From positions 56,987,220 to 57,051,219 of the forward strand of contig CM035232.1 in assembly GCA_020226215.1 (NCBI GenBank): a stretch of 64,000 nt of DNA. Reading direction: 5' to 3'. How positions within the stretch are numbered: the first letter of the stretch is position 1; the number at the start of each line of letters is the position of its first letter. Shown here piece by piece: positions 35,265 through 48,283 of the stretch. The notes under the pieces were generated by a model. That model saw only the letters and a list, made by a program, of their open reading frames with translations, was not told where the DNA came from and ran no database searches. This DNA is from Sindora glabra (taxonomy: Eukaryota; Streptophyta; Magnoliopsida; Fabales; Fabaceae). The translations under genes were made by a program, and so were the position numbers.

Positions 35265-38200
35265 AAATCAACCTAAAAAGCTACCTAAACACAAAAATAG
35301 ATCAAAAGATTAAAAAAATAACAAAGTTTTAGAACCAAAATAAATCACATTGCATAGACAAAGAATTTAAGCAAGAACAATAAAATAGTGGGAAAATGAA
35401 ACCAAAATAGATTAAGAACCTCAATCCAACCAAACATTACCTTGAAAACATTAAATGCAAAGTAAATGCATTTAGAAAATAGATCAATCAAGATGAAGAG
35501 AAGCATATTCAATAAATCTCCATTTAGAAATTAAACGGTACATCTAGGAAAATGTGAGAGGCATGATGGTTCCATAGATCAAAAGAGTTCATGAATGAGT
35601 GGATGGGTCAATGATAAGATTATTTACAACTTATTTGTTGTGGAGTATATATTAGCAAAGCATTGTCCTCATGTGCTGATTACTACTAAGATTTAATGGA
35701 AAGAACGGAGTTACTTGCATTCCCCCCCCCCTCACTCTCCTTTTCATATCAAGAAAGGGGCAAAAAAAATGAGACCTTTGAACTTATAAAAGAATGATCT
35801 AAGTTAATCTGCTTTTTTTATACGGAAAAAAGAGTGAATCTTGAAGAATATAAGTAAATTACTCAAATGGAAAAATGATAAAATAGTATCTAATTAAGAA
35901 AAAATAAAGGCATGCCTCCAAACTTTAAACTATAGCCAAATTATAAAATTAGGATACGGCAATTAACCAAAAATCTATGTATGCAACTCTCATACAAAGC
36001 CCCTAACCCGTTAAATTATTAGTGCTAAAAATAATCAACAACAATGTTTAATATTTTCTTTTAACAATTAGGTGTGATTTAGTGGGAATGACTTTAGAGA
36101 GTGTCCGGAAGGTTTTAAATTCAAATTTCTTTGTCGTTAATTACAATAAAATAATATTTACAATAAAAAAATTTCAAGTTTAGGATTTCAAATATATTAC
36201 TTCAGCAACATTTAAAGAATTATAGGCAAAGCTTGATTTCATTTTCAGTTTCAGTGTTGGATCAGCTGCAAGGAAAAGTTTCAAAAATTTTCAATCAGGG
36301 AACTGTGACTAGTGTAGATGTCTTAGACTATAGTCAACTTCCGGGAAACACAGCTTTTTCACAATTTGTTTTGCTTTTAACTTACTGATAGTTTCATGTT
36401 TCCAAGTCTGTTGTATGTTGTCTAGTTTGTTTGCATGTACTACTGAATAGTTTTTTTTTTTTTTTAACACTAAACCACAACTATAAATACGTGATGAAAA
36501 TATTTGCCATGCACATTAAAACATGAATTTTGACCCCTTTTTATCTGATCTGATGGGCACATCCCAATGATGACTCACTTTATCACATGAAAAAAAAAGA
36601 GGACTATTTGGAAATAAATTATTGACCGTGAAACCAAGTTTTCCTCTTAAAAATGAGATGGGGATTGACCAATGCGAGATCTTCCATGTGACATTAGAAA
36701 GTTTGAACAATTATTTATTTGTTCCTTTTTTTTTTCAGTTTTTTATTTAATATAACTACATTTCATGGTTGAAGAATCTCACCAACAAAAACAAAAATCT
36801 CAAATTAAAAATTTATAAGAAGAAAAATCATCTCAAAAGATTTAATTAAGAAGATCATCGATATTTTAAGAAGCTTGAAAATGAAAATTTAGGTGTGAGG
36901 ATCTCCCTCTTTTGGTGCATCGTTTGTAAAAAAAAAAAAATGCGACACAGTTTCCCATGATTAGATTCAGTTTATGAAGTCGGCGGTGTGAAGTTTAAAT
37001 AAATGAAGTTCATTTTCATTTTAGTAGGTCATCTTAATTAATTAATCATTAATTATCGGTTATATAATTATGTAAACCAAACCGGAAGCTCATATATATA
37101 TATATATATATTTGACGACGATGTATGTAATATGATATTAAGTGAAAGGAATATTTTCACTTAAGAGATAAAGCAAAAAATTGTAGTCATAACATCTTAT
37201 ATTTAGCGGTCAAAATTAAAATATAATTAAAATTTTATAAAATTACTTAATAATATCATCACAAAATCATTTAAAAAATTATATAATTTCATATTGTAAT
37301 CTTAATTTTTTTAATATAAAATATAATAATCACTATTTACTTATTGTATTATCACATGAAAGCAATCCTCCTGATATAAAATACATATCACAGGAGATGA
37401 GGATCCTCTCAATTTCTTATACTATCATTTTTATTTTTGCCTTTGGAGAGAGAAAGACATATTCATTGCTGAATATAATATAATCCCTAAAATATTATGG
37501 GCTACTTTAGTTATGTAATCTTATTATAAGTCTTCAAATTAAAACAATGATTAAGGGTTCTAGAATATTCACTACGTTATCTTGACCAATGAAGCTTTCC
37601 TCCATTCTCAATCTAAAACAGAATAAACATGTATAACAAATAATCTCTTATGAAAATAATAATTATTACATCTTCAAATTTTATAGTTAGTACTATTAAT
37701 TTTTTTTATTTTTATTAAAATTATTGATCCACCCCTTCACTCATAACACAAAAATAAATAAAAAAAAGAATATAATCAAAAAAATAAATAGGTATTTCAC
37801 ATTGTTAAAGAACAATTTAACAATTAATCCCTTTATTTACTTGTAATGTTAAAATAAATAAAAAATATATTTTTATTTATTTAATATTACAAATAGTAGA
37901 TAATGAATAATTATAAAAAAATAAAATGAAGAATTAATAATTTAAATTATAAAATTTTAAAAATATAATAACCACCACTTTTATAAATATGAGATTAAAT
38001 ATTATGTTTACTCTTTTAATTAAGGTTATATTATGCTGACGGTTATAACTTATATTACTAATAATTTTAGTAAGAAAGTGATAGATTCGTAGGTAAAAAT
38101 CACTTTTATCAACAAACATTTTATCTGTCACTGAAAATGTCGTGATGTATGTCGATCTTCTTGAATTCCATAGAAAAACCATGAACATAAGAATGGACGG

Positions 38201-39080
38201 AAATTCGATTCTCTGCCTGACTTTATTGGTTTTATGGGAATATATTGCAATTTTTAATTATTTTTATAAAATATTTTTATATGTTATATATATGTTTTGT
38301 AATTAATAAAATAATATATGATAGATAATATGAAGAAACATATAAAGCAATAGATGTTATTTCATGTTATATTGCTCCAGGTAACATTAATTAAATAAAT
38401 AAAACATTCTTTATAATTTAAATTTTGTATAATTATTATAAATAAATTAGATATTTTCTTATTGAAAGATATCTTCCAACAAATCAAACAAAACATTATA
38501 GATAACATCATTTGATATTTTCTCTCCTATGGTGTTGACCACAAAAGAAAAAGTATTTTAATCTCCTTAATTTTTTACATTATTAGTTTGCTTCCATTTC
38601 GAAAAAGATACAATTTCTTATTTTTGAGTTCGAATTACGTTACTAATTATCTCAAAAAAATAATAATTAGATAATCCATAGGTGTCACTAAAAATTTATC
38701 AAAATGATTAGTAGTATACTTGAAATTACTGATTCTAATTTAAACTGTTTTATTTTGCATATAAAAAAGAAGAAAAATCTGTCACGTTCAATTATAACCT
38801 CATGGATCACAATAAAAGAGACTAAATTATAAATAATTCTCTTGTATTTTTTTCATGTGTGATTTGCATTATACATTATTAAAATATGTTTATGATATGT
38901 CTTTACTTAATTAATGATATAAAGAACTTTTTTTTATTAACTTTCCATTTGATATAGTATCAGACTCCACACATATCCTTATAAAACCTTTTTTTCTTAA
39001 AATTCTTTCTTCTTTCTACATTATTCAATGGTTTTGCATTTCATTTTATGAATGTACAAAAATTTTATTGATTAAACATA
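35265..39080. other. Non-coding stretch, one exon-like segment
   Basis: Mostly AT-rich DNA without genes. Exceptions are the exon-like open segment at 36,257-36,388, a short C run near 35,721 and a TA run at about 37,092-37,111. Confidence 0.5.
36257..36388 (+). pseudogene. Orphan exon-like open segment
   Basis: A 43-codon frame opens directly after a pyrimidine-rich acceptor-like sequence (ttttcagtttcag ending at 36,254) and closes at a TGA. Its translation has balanced composition unlike the surrounding AT-rich DNA: LDQLQGKVSKIFNQGTVTS, then VDVLDYSQLPGNT, then AFSQFVLLLTY. It looks like the last exon of a protein-coding gene, but no partner exon was found upstream and I do not recognise the protein. 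It could be a captured gene fragment or the surviving end of a lost gene. Confidence 0.35.
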
Positions 39081-39086
39081 GAAGCA

Positions 39087-39735
39087 ATGTTTTTAAACCC
39101 GACTCACTCATTATCCTAGCATGATGATCGAATCATGGTCAGACCGATTGAATTAGTCAAATTAGATGATTAAACCAATTAATACATATATTTTATATAT
39201 ACATATAAATTGTACAAATATATTTTTGAAATACAATAATATAAATATTAATTTTACAGTAATTATAATTATTTGACACAATTTTAATAGTTTTATAATA
39301 TTAAAATTATATTTCATTTAAATTAAATAAAAATTTTAAAATAAATATTTATTAAATAATAATGATTTAATTATACATAGCATAAAATATAAATATTTAA
39401 TATGATATTATTCATAAAAATTTTAAATGTTATATTTAGAATGATAATATATATTATATATAATGATATGCAAGTTAGCGTAAATGATCAAGAATTGTGA
39501 GGTGGATGTAAGGTCTCATGTTCGAGATTGTATGTTGCTACTTGCAAAATATTTTATTAAGAAGTGACTTGATCCATCCACAACAGTTTGATGGGTTTTC
39601 CAGTTTAATGACAAGTCCAACTAGTTCAAAACAATTCAATCAAGCCTTCGAGTTTGTGTCATCACCCAAACTAGACCAAGGACTAGTTATTGATTGAACC
39701 AACTGATCCGATCCAAATTTTAAAACCCTATTTAA
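39087..39735. mobile_element. Possible MITE with tRNA-like internal boxes
   Basis: The two ends resemble each other in inverted orientation: gtttttaaacccgactca at the left and, on the opposite strand, gttttaaaatttggatcgga at the right. This is like a common plant non-autonomous DNA element. Internally, ttagcgtaaatgatcaag (39,475-39,492) followed 20-30 bases later by aaggtctcatgttcgagat resembles A and B boxes of a Pol III promoter. No target duplication was found. The boundaries and class are uncertain. Confidence 0.35.
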
Positions 39736-39891
39736 AAGTTGGATTATTTACTATTTTGACTCTCGTTATTATAACTTAAATCATGATGATGATTCTTATT
39801 TTTTTTATTAGATAATTCTATATTGAAATCTTGCATTGCCTTCAAAACTTATATTACAAAATCCTTCCAAAGTGACTAAATATGAAAACTA

Positions 39892-40238
39892 ACTAAATAC
39901 AGGTATTTGTTGTATCCCGTATGGAGCCAGCGTCGCTTCGGTCGGCTTGTCCCGCCCCATTAAAACTAAGCAGCTACACCTCTATGGCCCTCCACACCCG
40001 GAAACATATTAGTGTAAGTAGTCATGATTTTATCCAACTAGTAGGCAAATCAGCAACTTTCTAACGAGGCAGTTAGCCGTCAACTAGCTGAGATTTCCCG
40101 GATGCTAGCACAATTGACGAAGATAAGAATAAGAGGAGGAGAAGCGGGAAGAAGTTTCTTGCAAGACAGAGTTGACGAGCTCAAGGCTAACGGGCGACGC
40201 TGGCTCCATACGGGATACAACAAATACCTGTATTTAGT
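39892..40238. mobile_element. 347-bp foldback element with perfect 45-bp arms and GC-rich core
   Basis: Bases 39,892-39,936 are the exact reverse complement of 40,194-40,238. The 257-bp core is clearly richer in G+C than anything within several kilobases. Its right half (about 40,040-40,192) is open on the plus strand for about 50 codons, including ANQQLSNEAVSRQLAEISRM and LTKIRIRGGEAGRSFLQDR, a heptad-like helical sequence that could come from a retroelement gag or a host gene. No direct target duplication flanks the arms. The perfect arms in decayed surroundings suggest a recent insertion or rearrangement. The class (foldback, Pack-MULE-like or other) is not established. Confidence 0.75.
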
Positions 40239-41461
40239 AGATTAATCAATCTAATTAAAGGATCAAGCTACGAAATCTTCTTTTAAGTACTTGATAATTT
40301 AAGTGTATTATTGATTTACTGGATAAACAAACTAAACTCAATTAATGCACAAAGCTTAGACTTCTTGTTACTCTACTTGAATTATTTAGGAACTAAAATA
40401 GGTTCAATTATAAAATATATTTCTTATTTTGTATATTATATTTAGATAATATAAATATATTATGTAATAAATTAAGTATTATTGAGTAGTACATAAATAT
40501 AGATAATTATATTATATAATATATAATAAATAAAAAAGTCAAGTTCACAGTTAAGATTCACGTAAGCTTATTTAAGTATGGATGAATTCATTTAAGTTTA
40601 TTTGTAATTTGAGTTCTTCAAGCATGAATACTTTAGTCTCAATATTAAAATTTTTGGATCAAAAAATGTACAATTCTTTTGATCTTGAACAAGCTCATGT
40701 CTGAGTTTGAATTCAAATTTTTTAGTCTTAGTTCAAGTTCAATTTAATATTTCAAACTTGAGTTTTAAGATGTAGATATTTGGTTTGATTCGACTCACTT
40801 ACATTCTCAATTCAACACAAAGATAAGGAGGATCTTCCAAACTTATTATGAAATAATAGTTATGAAATTGAAAATAGATGAAGCAATATTAGAAGAAAAA
40901 AGTAAGAACCAATAAGGGAAGAGGAACTTTAACTTATGGAAAGCAATTAATCCAATAAAGAATAAAATTTAATCAAGCAATTAATCCAATAAAAAACAAA
41001 GTTTCGATCAACAATATTATTTTCCCAAAATAAATAGGGTATTAGAAATTATATAAACTTTCTTTATGTTAATATCTTTGTTTGAACTTTGAAAGTAAAT
41101 CAACACAAAGGTTTTAAAAATTCTTTCACGATTGATATTTGACAGAAGGATAATATTAGAGATCTTTCTGAAATTCAAATATCAATTTCTTTTGACATCG
41201 AAAAGAAACTTTTATATGTGTGGATTCTATTAATACATCAAATGAAAAAATAAGTAGAAGGGATTCTTTGTAACATTACTTAAATAAAAATAAGTAATAA
41301 GTATATTTTAATAGTATAATTGACAAATTATACATCAAAAGAAGTTTAGAACAATTCTATGTAATCTACACATTAAAAAAAAGGAAGGGTTAAGTGAAGT
41401 TCTCGACTCACTAGATGAAATAAATAAGAGAACATTTTTACACCAGTTTGAAAATACAATA
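40239..41461. other. Non-coding AT-rich stretch
   Basis: No gene, RNA or repeat structure was recognised. Confidence 0.5.
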
Positions 41462-42748
41462 AGGGCCCGCTTGGCAAGGCCGATAGGGGAGAGTTAATGG
41501 TGTAACTATATACTATAATATTTTAATAGATTTTTGGTGTTTACATCTAATAATATAAGGTTATATTATCAATCTATTTTATATTAGTAAAAAAAGGATA
41601 TAATTATCCTCGCCCCCCATGATATGATATAGCAGAATAATATAAAGGCTAATTTTTTTATCCACTTTAACCCTTCATTGCTTTCACCAAATAAGTACTC
41701 AAACTATCACCTTATTCCTCTCTTCTTCACTGGCCCAGTAAACTAACAATGATAGATAAGGAATTTTCATTTTTACAATTTTGAACTTAAAATTAATAAT
41801 AATTAATTAGATATAATTTTTTTATTAGTATTCCCCAATAACATGTATGAGTCATGACAGTAATATTTACGTTTTGCATTACCTATACATTCAAAAGATG
41901 GAAAAAATAATTATTAATAAAATTAGTAATTATTAACCATTAATAAAATATTAAAAAAAGTTACAATTGTTAGAATACACTAAAAAAGGTTGTGTCAACT
42001 CTTTTTAATTGAGTGAGATTAAGGATAATTTTGTCCAAATAAATATTTTTTTAATACTATCTATCTTATATGCATTTCATAACAAATGATGAATGGTATA
42101 ATTTTATACTGTCATTTTCTTGTTCAACTGTGTATCAAACACTAAATAGTATTATATCCTATTCTTTTATTATCCTATCGTATATCATTAACTTGACTTA
42201 TCCTATCTTAAATTTCCAGCTGCGAAGGGGGAGAATGGATAAGGACTTCGAATATTTTAATGTTTTCATTTTTATGTATAATGATTTTATATTAATATCT
42301 CTAAATGTTTCAAAAATTATATATATTACAAAATTTTGTGCACTTGTATTCAATAACACTAAAGTGTTTAGCATTAAAATTAAGCACAAAAATTTTAAAT
42401 GCTAAATTTATTAAGTATTAAATTTATAATATTTAAGTTCTAAATTGAATTAATAATTTAAAATTTAGTCCCAAAATATTAAAATTTTGTATAGTTTCAA
42501 AATTATCCTTAATTGTAATTTTAAAAATTTTATGCATCATAATTTTACTAATAAATTTAAATTTTGGTATATATATGCATATAATTGTTGAGTATTGAAA
42601 TTATATACTAAATTTAATGTAATGTTTGAATTTTAAACACTGTATGTAGCTAATATTTTGAAAGTTTATCATAAAATATTCAAATTTTGTATAATTTTAA
42701 ATCTTTTTTATGATTTTAAAAATATTATATACTAAAAGCTTCAATGAT

Positions 42749-42816
<68 letters not shown>

Positions 42817-43293
42817 TCGTAAAAAATACAGATAATGTTAGATATTGGTATTTAATAAAATTTCATCAAAATAGAAATAGTTGCTAAATGCATTTAGTTA
42901 AATAATTGTTGTTGAATAGATTAAGCAGATTTTCACTAAATTTAATATTCAAGGTTTGATTAAACTTTGAATTAATATTTTCAAACATTTTGTAAGTGAA
43001 TTGTTATTTAATTTAATATTTAGCATGAAAAAATTAAATAAACAAATATAATTTTAAGTCTGTATCTATTCAATTAAATGCTAAATTTGTGTTTTCAAAC
43101 ACACCCATTGTCAATTTGAGTGAAAATTCCTTGGCCATGGTTCAATTTTTTTAAGAGAACATAGAAGTAAAAATGAGATCTATGATATGAAAATAACAAA
43201 ACTATTGAATTTCCCTTTGGAGGTTTTCTTAGTTTCTTTCAAAAATCCTACGTTTAGTTAATTAACAAATAAAAGTATCTTGAGTTAAGACAA
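41462..43293. other. AT-rich tract with MITE-like fragments
   Basis: The left edge gggcccgcttggcaaggc at 41,464 resembles a hAT-type terminal repeat, but no matching right end was found. Further on come short palindromic pieces such as gtgtatcaaacac near 42,130, and a (TA)n run at 42,752-42,812. The open frame at 42,070-42,405 is low complexity and has a full-length shadow on the other strand; I do not call it a gene. Confidence 0.4.
42752..42812. repeat. (TA)n microsatellite
   Basis: A pure AT/TA run of about 61 bases. Confidence 0.95.
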
Positions 43294-43294
43294 A

Positions 43295-43850
43295 GTGTGT
43301 GTTTGGCATAATAAATAAATTAATCTATAACTTATTAACTAAATTAATCAATAATTTATAAGTTAATTTTTAAATATTTTTTATGCTTAAAAGCTAGGAG
43401 CTCTTCAAAAAAATTTTAAATTTGTCATCTTCTTTTAATTAAATGAAAATTTATATCTTAATTATATAAATAAATATTTAATATATACATATATACACTC
43501 ATTAATTCAATATAAATACACAGATAAGTAAGTAAATAAATATGTGATTTTATAAAAATAATTAATTAATTTCATGTTATTACATTATTATTTGAATAAT
43601 AAATAATTAAAAAATAAATAAAAATATGTAATATTATAAATATAATTAATTAAATTTTAGGGAATAATATTCTTATTTTATATATTTTAATTACATTAAT
43701 CTAATTTAATCTTAAAATAAATATAAGTTAATTTAATTAATATATATTTTTATATTATTTTATATTTTTAACTAATTCAAAAATTAATTTTATTAATTAT
43801 TTATAAATAATTAATTAATTTATTAACTAATTGCATCAAATATATCCTAA
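43295..43850. mobile_element. Possible AT-rich MITE
   Basis: The left edge gtttggcataataaataa with aattaat resembles, on the opposite strand, the right edge atttgatgcaattagttaat with aaattaat. The interior is almost pure A/T with many ttaattaa palindromes. No clear target duplication was seen. Confidence 0.35.
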
Positions 43851-44536
43851 CTTTAACATGAAGTATATCATACATTTCTTTGAATGATCTCCACAGCACT
43901 TTCTTATAAAAATACGTTACAAGTTTAATCCCTAAAATGATTATCATTAATTTACAATGTGTGTCATTCAATTTTCCAATAAAATTATAATTTGTGACGA
44001 TTAGGTGAGGAGTATACTCATGTTAATATTAATCTCCGAAATAGTTAACATAAAGTCATATTAGGTTGGGAGGCCGTGGCCCTCAAAACAATGTAAGGGG
44101 AAACTCATAATTAAATTTCGGTAAAATTTTAATCATACTTTATGAAGTTTATTTAAAATAAATTTTACCTTCTAATTTTATAAACACAACGTTACCTAGC
44201 AATTCAACTCGGCCTAAAACGGAGTTACTAATATGACATATCTATGTAGACATTCTATAGCATAAAAATATACCCATGTGCACCCACCGCACAATCTCCC
44301 TTGCGCATAGATAGTCCAAACCTCCAAGGCTTCGTTAAAGTAGGCACACTTGCAAAATTAGAGACATATATATCAGGGACTACCCCTCTTGTATCTTAAG
44401 AAGCTATGCCACCTAAATCTTGAAATTTTTTAAATTTTCTATACAAAGTATTTTTTAAAAAAAGAAATTGTTGAACTGATTAAAATTGTTATATTGATTT
44501 GCCGTGAATAACTCTTCACCCTTTACCCCTAGCAAG
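43851..44536. other. Non-coding stretch
   Basis: No gene was seen. The segment near 44,070-44,100 (ggaggccgtggccctcaaaa) recalls sequences inside hAT-type elements but could not be assigned. Confidence 0.4.
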
Positions 44537-45086
44537 TGTTGGGAAAATTCTCAGTTGGCTGTGATAATGAGGAAGCAATGCAATAGCGAAGTAAGAAATC
44601 AACATTCGCATAAATTTAATATTATTTGATTTTTAGCCTACTCTATGAGTAAAAACAAAAAACAAATATACTAATTTAGAAGAATTATAGAGAGAATATA
44701 AATGGCATAATAACTCTCAAACTCATATCTCAAATACACTCGAAAAAATGTTTTATAATATATATACTCTTGACTCTCAATTCTCATTGAAAGAATAAGA
44801 ACAAATTGTGTGGTCTAAGGCAACCTCCTATAGAGGTTACAAATACAAACTCTCTCACCTTTTTCCTTTCACTAACCAAACATTGTGTATTACAAGTATT
44901 TTTAAGTTAAAAGACCTCCTTTACTAAAGAAACATTATAATTCAAATTAGGATATAATTACTAATTGAATAGAAACAATCACCAATTGAATCAATTAGCA
45001 TTTGGTCAAAATTCTAGGAAAAAAATTCAAAATAGGAAAAGAATCACAATTAATAATAACCAAAATTTGAGTAAAAAAACTTAACA
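44537..45086 (-). repeat. TRIM-like element, 3' LTR
   Basis: 550-bp copy; pairs with 45,544-46,127. Shared landmarks include gcctactctatgag, ttacaaatacaaactctc and aattcaaattaggatat. Confidence 0.8.
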
Positions 45087-45543
45087 ATTTCCACCTTGAC
45101 CAAATTCTTTCATTATCAATCTTCAAACTCTAAATTGAGTAATTTCACTTATTTTGTAATTTATCAAGCCTTTGATAAATTGTGAATAATCTTCTTCACG
45201 AATGAGAAATATCTTTAATACTTCATCTCTAAGAGAGCCTTGACACTTTATGCATGCATCAAAAAAGATCTCACCAAATTTGCTTCATCTTTTCAAAAGG
45301 CGACAAATGTCGATCTTCAAAACTCCACCTTCAATGAAGTACAAATATTTTATATGCGCATCAAATTTATTTTATCTTTTCCACAAAGAATTGTCTAGAT
45401 GAAATCATCGGAAATATAGATCAAAGTTGTTGCTCAAACAAAATCTATTATTTGTGGCAAAACTTCTTTAATCAATTTAAACTAACCAAAACCATATAAA
45501 AGAATAGGACCTAAACCCAACAAAATTGAGTTCTAATATCATT

Positions 45544-46127
45544 TGTTGGAAAAATTCTCAGTTTGCTGCAATGATGTGAAAGTGATGCATTAGCATACTT
45601 CAATATTAAAGAAGCAAGAAATCAATAGACACATAAATTTAATGTGATTTTGCTTCTAGCCTACTCTATGAGCAAAGACAAAAGTAAATCCACTAATTAA
45701 GAGGAATTACAAAAAGAATATAAACAACATAATAATTTTCAAACCCACAACCCAAATACGACCAAAAAATGCTTTAAAACATATATACTTTTCACTTTCA
45801 AATCTCACCAAAAAAGTAAAAACAAATTGTGGAATCTCATCTAACCTTCCATGGGAGCTATAAATACAAACTCTCGCATCTTTGTCCTTTCAACAACTAT
45901 GCACTACAAATATTTATATGTAAAAGGATCTCTTTAATAAAAGAAATATAATAATTCAAATTAGGATATGATTACTATCTAAATCAATTAGAATTATCCA
46001 AAATAGGAAAAATCACCAATTAAATTAATTAGTATTTAAGTCAAAATCTTGAATAAAAAAATAATTCAAAATAAGGAGAAAAACTGTGATTGATAATAAT
46101 CTAAATTTGGGCCAAAATAACTTAACA
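45544..46127 (-). repeat. TRIM-like element, 5' LTR
   Basis: 584-bp copy. Its low-coordinate end abuts the primer-binding site at 45,528-45,542. Relative to the other LTR it has an extra stretch near 45,590-45,610 (gcatacttcaatattaaag). Confidence 0.8.
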
Positions 46128-46213
46128 AATACTCAAACAACTCACAATCTTACCAAAATATTCAATGAGGGCACCAATCCTTACAATGCTTGGAGAATGA
46201 ATTATTTCAATTG

Positions 46214-46795
46214 TAGGGGTGAAACTACATATAAAGGTAAGGGGACATGGCCCCCTCATGTAATCTCATATATTATACTATAAATTTTATAAATTTGTTA
46301 ATTAATTTTTAAAAATTAAATATTTATTCCTCAAAAATTTAATATTTCCCCCTTAAAAATTGTGTATTTTCTATTTGACATACTTAATTTCATGTGTATA
46401 AGATTTCAATAGTGAATAAATTATTTTCTTATTCTATTTTGATGAAATACTACTACAACTTATATTATTTTTAAGTAAAAAAAATACAAAAAGATTAAGG
46501 AATTATTTATTTTAGGAGAAAATATTTTCTATAAAATATAATTATAAAATGATAAAATGAAGGAAGGTATTTTACTGATTTAATGTAAAATTTGCTTAAA
46601 GAGATTTGCTTTTCCCTGTTACTATAACTCTAAATATCATTTTTTTTAAATCACAAATACAAGTATACAAATGATATTTTTTAATGAAAAATATTTTTTG
46701 ACAAAACAATCAGAGTTAAGTATAATTTTTTTTTCATAATATCCACGTATGTGTGTAAATGTGACCTAAAAAAAATTCGTGGTACTTCACCCCTC
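46214..46795. mobile_element. hAT-type MITE with perfect 8-bp target duplication
   Basis: The 582-bp element starts taggggtgaaac and ends gtacttcacccctc, so the termini are inverted repeats (AGGGGTGAA) with a terminal mismatch. It is flanked on both sides by the 8-mer TTCAATTG (46,206-46,213 and 46,796-46,803). An 8-bp duplication and AGGGGTG-type ends fit the hAT superfamily. The interior has no coding capacity. Confidence 0.85.
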
Positions 46796-46803
46796 TTCAA
46801 TTG

Positions 46804-48281
46804 TGTGTTTTCAGCAATGGAAGGAAGAGAAGTAACTTTAACAAAAAAATTAATTAACTAGTTTTTTTTTTAAGATGAAAAAAAAAATTCGCACGCAAAT
46901 ATTTTCGGTTATAGAATAACTTAAATGACATGTAAATACGTCTATTCAAAAAGTCAAATAAAGTTAAAATGTTGAGTAATACGATGAATGTTTTTATCTA
47001 GAAAGTTACAAAGTTTCTTTTATAAAAAAATTTAGGAGATAAAATTAAATTTTAATAAATATTAGGAGGTCAAAAGTATATTTTTGCTTAATAATATTAC
47101 AAAATTTCTCTATTGTTGGACCAAAATTTTATATACTATAAACTTATTCCCTTCGATAATATTTTTCCCTTGCGTCAAAGTCTTGTTATTATGTGTCGGG
47201 AGGCTCATGCCTTAACCTAAAATTGCATTATATCAACTACAAATATCAGGACCTGAACCCTACTCAGAGATAAATTTCACTTGGGATTAGCATGACGAAA
47301 TTTAAGGAATAAAGTAAATTATTATAATTATTTATAAAAAATGCAGGGAATGAATAATTATAAGTTTAAAATTACTTTTTTAGTTGCTTTTTATTTGTTA
47401 AACTTTAAGATCATGTTAATTTAATTATTTTACTTTTTAAAATGTATTTTATATTTTAAAAGAGTTATATCAAATAAACCAAAACATACATACATTATTA
47501 ATGGAGTTCAAATTCTCTCCACCAATTTTTTCCCTTCTTTTATTTTTAGTTATTATTTTATTAGTAATTGTGGATGTTTCAACAAAACTCTCAAATAATT
47601 TATATCCATAGAAAATAGTTGAGGTATAAATTGAAAAGCTAGTCCAATTCAGGTTTAAGAAGAAAAAAAAAGGCACATATAACGTTACAACAACAAATTC
47701 TAAGCTCATTTAAGCAAAATTAATTCTTCTGCTTTCTGTCTTGAAATCTAATTATGAAGCTTTGCGTTTAATTCGTTGGTTCATTGAATCTACGCTTGTT
47801 TGCAGTTTCATCTTCTAAGCAATAATAAAAATTGCGACGTGCTATGTGAATTGGAGCCAATCAATGTCTCCTGAAAAAAATACTGAAAAAAAAAAAAGAA
47901 TTCATATAAATCAAGTAGATAATATTAAAGTGCCTTCATGTTCTTTTTACATATATAGATGTCCTCAAGAAATTGCTATAATATTTTTTTAAGAAAAAAA
48001 AAGGTATAAAATATGTTAATAGCATATGCAAACAAGTGCAACTAACTCCATAACTGTAATAACCGAAAACAGTACACCTTATAATATTAAGTCAAAACAT
48101 TATTTGAAACGGAAGATCAGAGAATCAGACGCAAACATGGGGACACACATGTGATCACATGAATGTGAATACTATTTCTGGGGGAGACCTGAGGTAAGCC
48201 ATATTAATTGTCAACAGATTGAGCTCTTCAATTACAAGACTGCCATGTGCCAAACTGCCAATATATATTCAACTTATATAA
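46804..48281. other. Non-coding AT-rich stretch
   Basis: No exon or element was recognised. The open frame at 47,470-47,709 (minus) is low complexity and has no motif. Confidence 0.45.
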
Positions 48282-48283
48282 TA

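Larger units (their letters stand above)
44537..46127 (-). mobile_element. Coding-free copia-type LTR element (TRIM-like)
   Basis: Two direct repeats, 44,537-45,086 and 45,544-46,127, start TGTTGG and end TTAACA and align throughout; they flank only 457 bp. On the minus strand the inner edge of the right repeat is followed by tgatattagaac (45,530-45,541), a decayed form of the copia primer-binding site TGGTATCAGAGC. The other inner edge is preceded by ggtcaaggtggaaatt, a polypurine tract (45,087-45,102). The element is therefore oriented right to left. No protein is encoded in the interior, so it would depend on an autonomous copia element. LTRs of about 550-584 bp are longer than in classic TRIMs. 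The flanking 5-mers (GCAAG and AATAC) do not match. Confidence 0.8.

Noticed and set aside
41464..42230. A hAT-type MITE beginning gggcccgcttggcaaggc.
   Set aside because: No matching inverted end or 8-bp duplication was found to the right; kept only as an unassigned tract.
42070..42405. A 111-codon plus-strand open frame, among the longest in the window.
   Set aside because: It is low complexity and AT-driven, has a long shadow frame on the other strand and matches no family.
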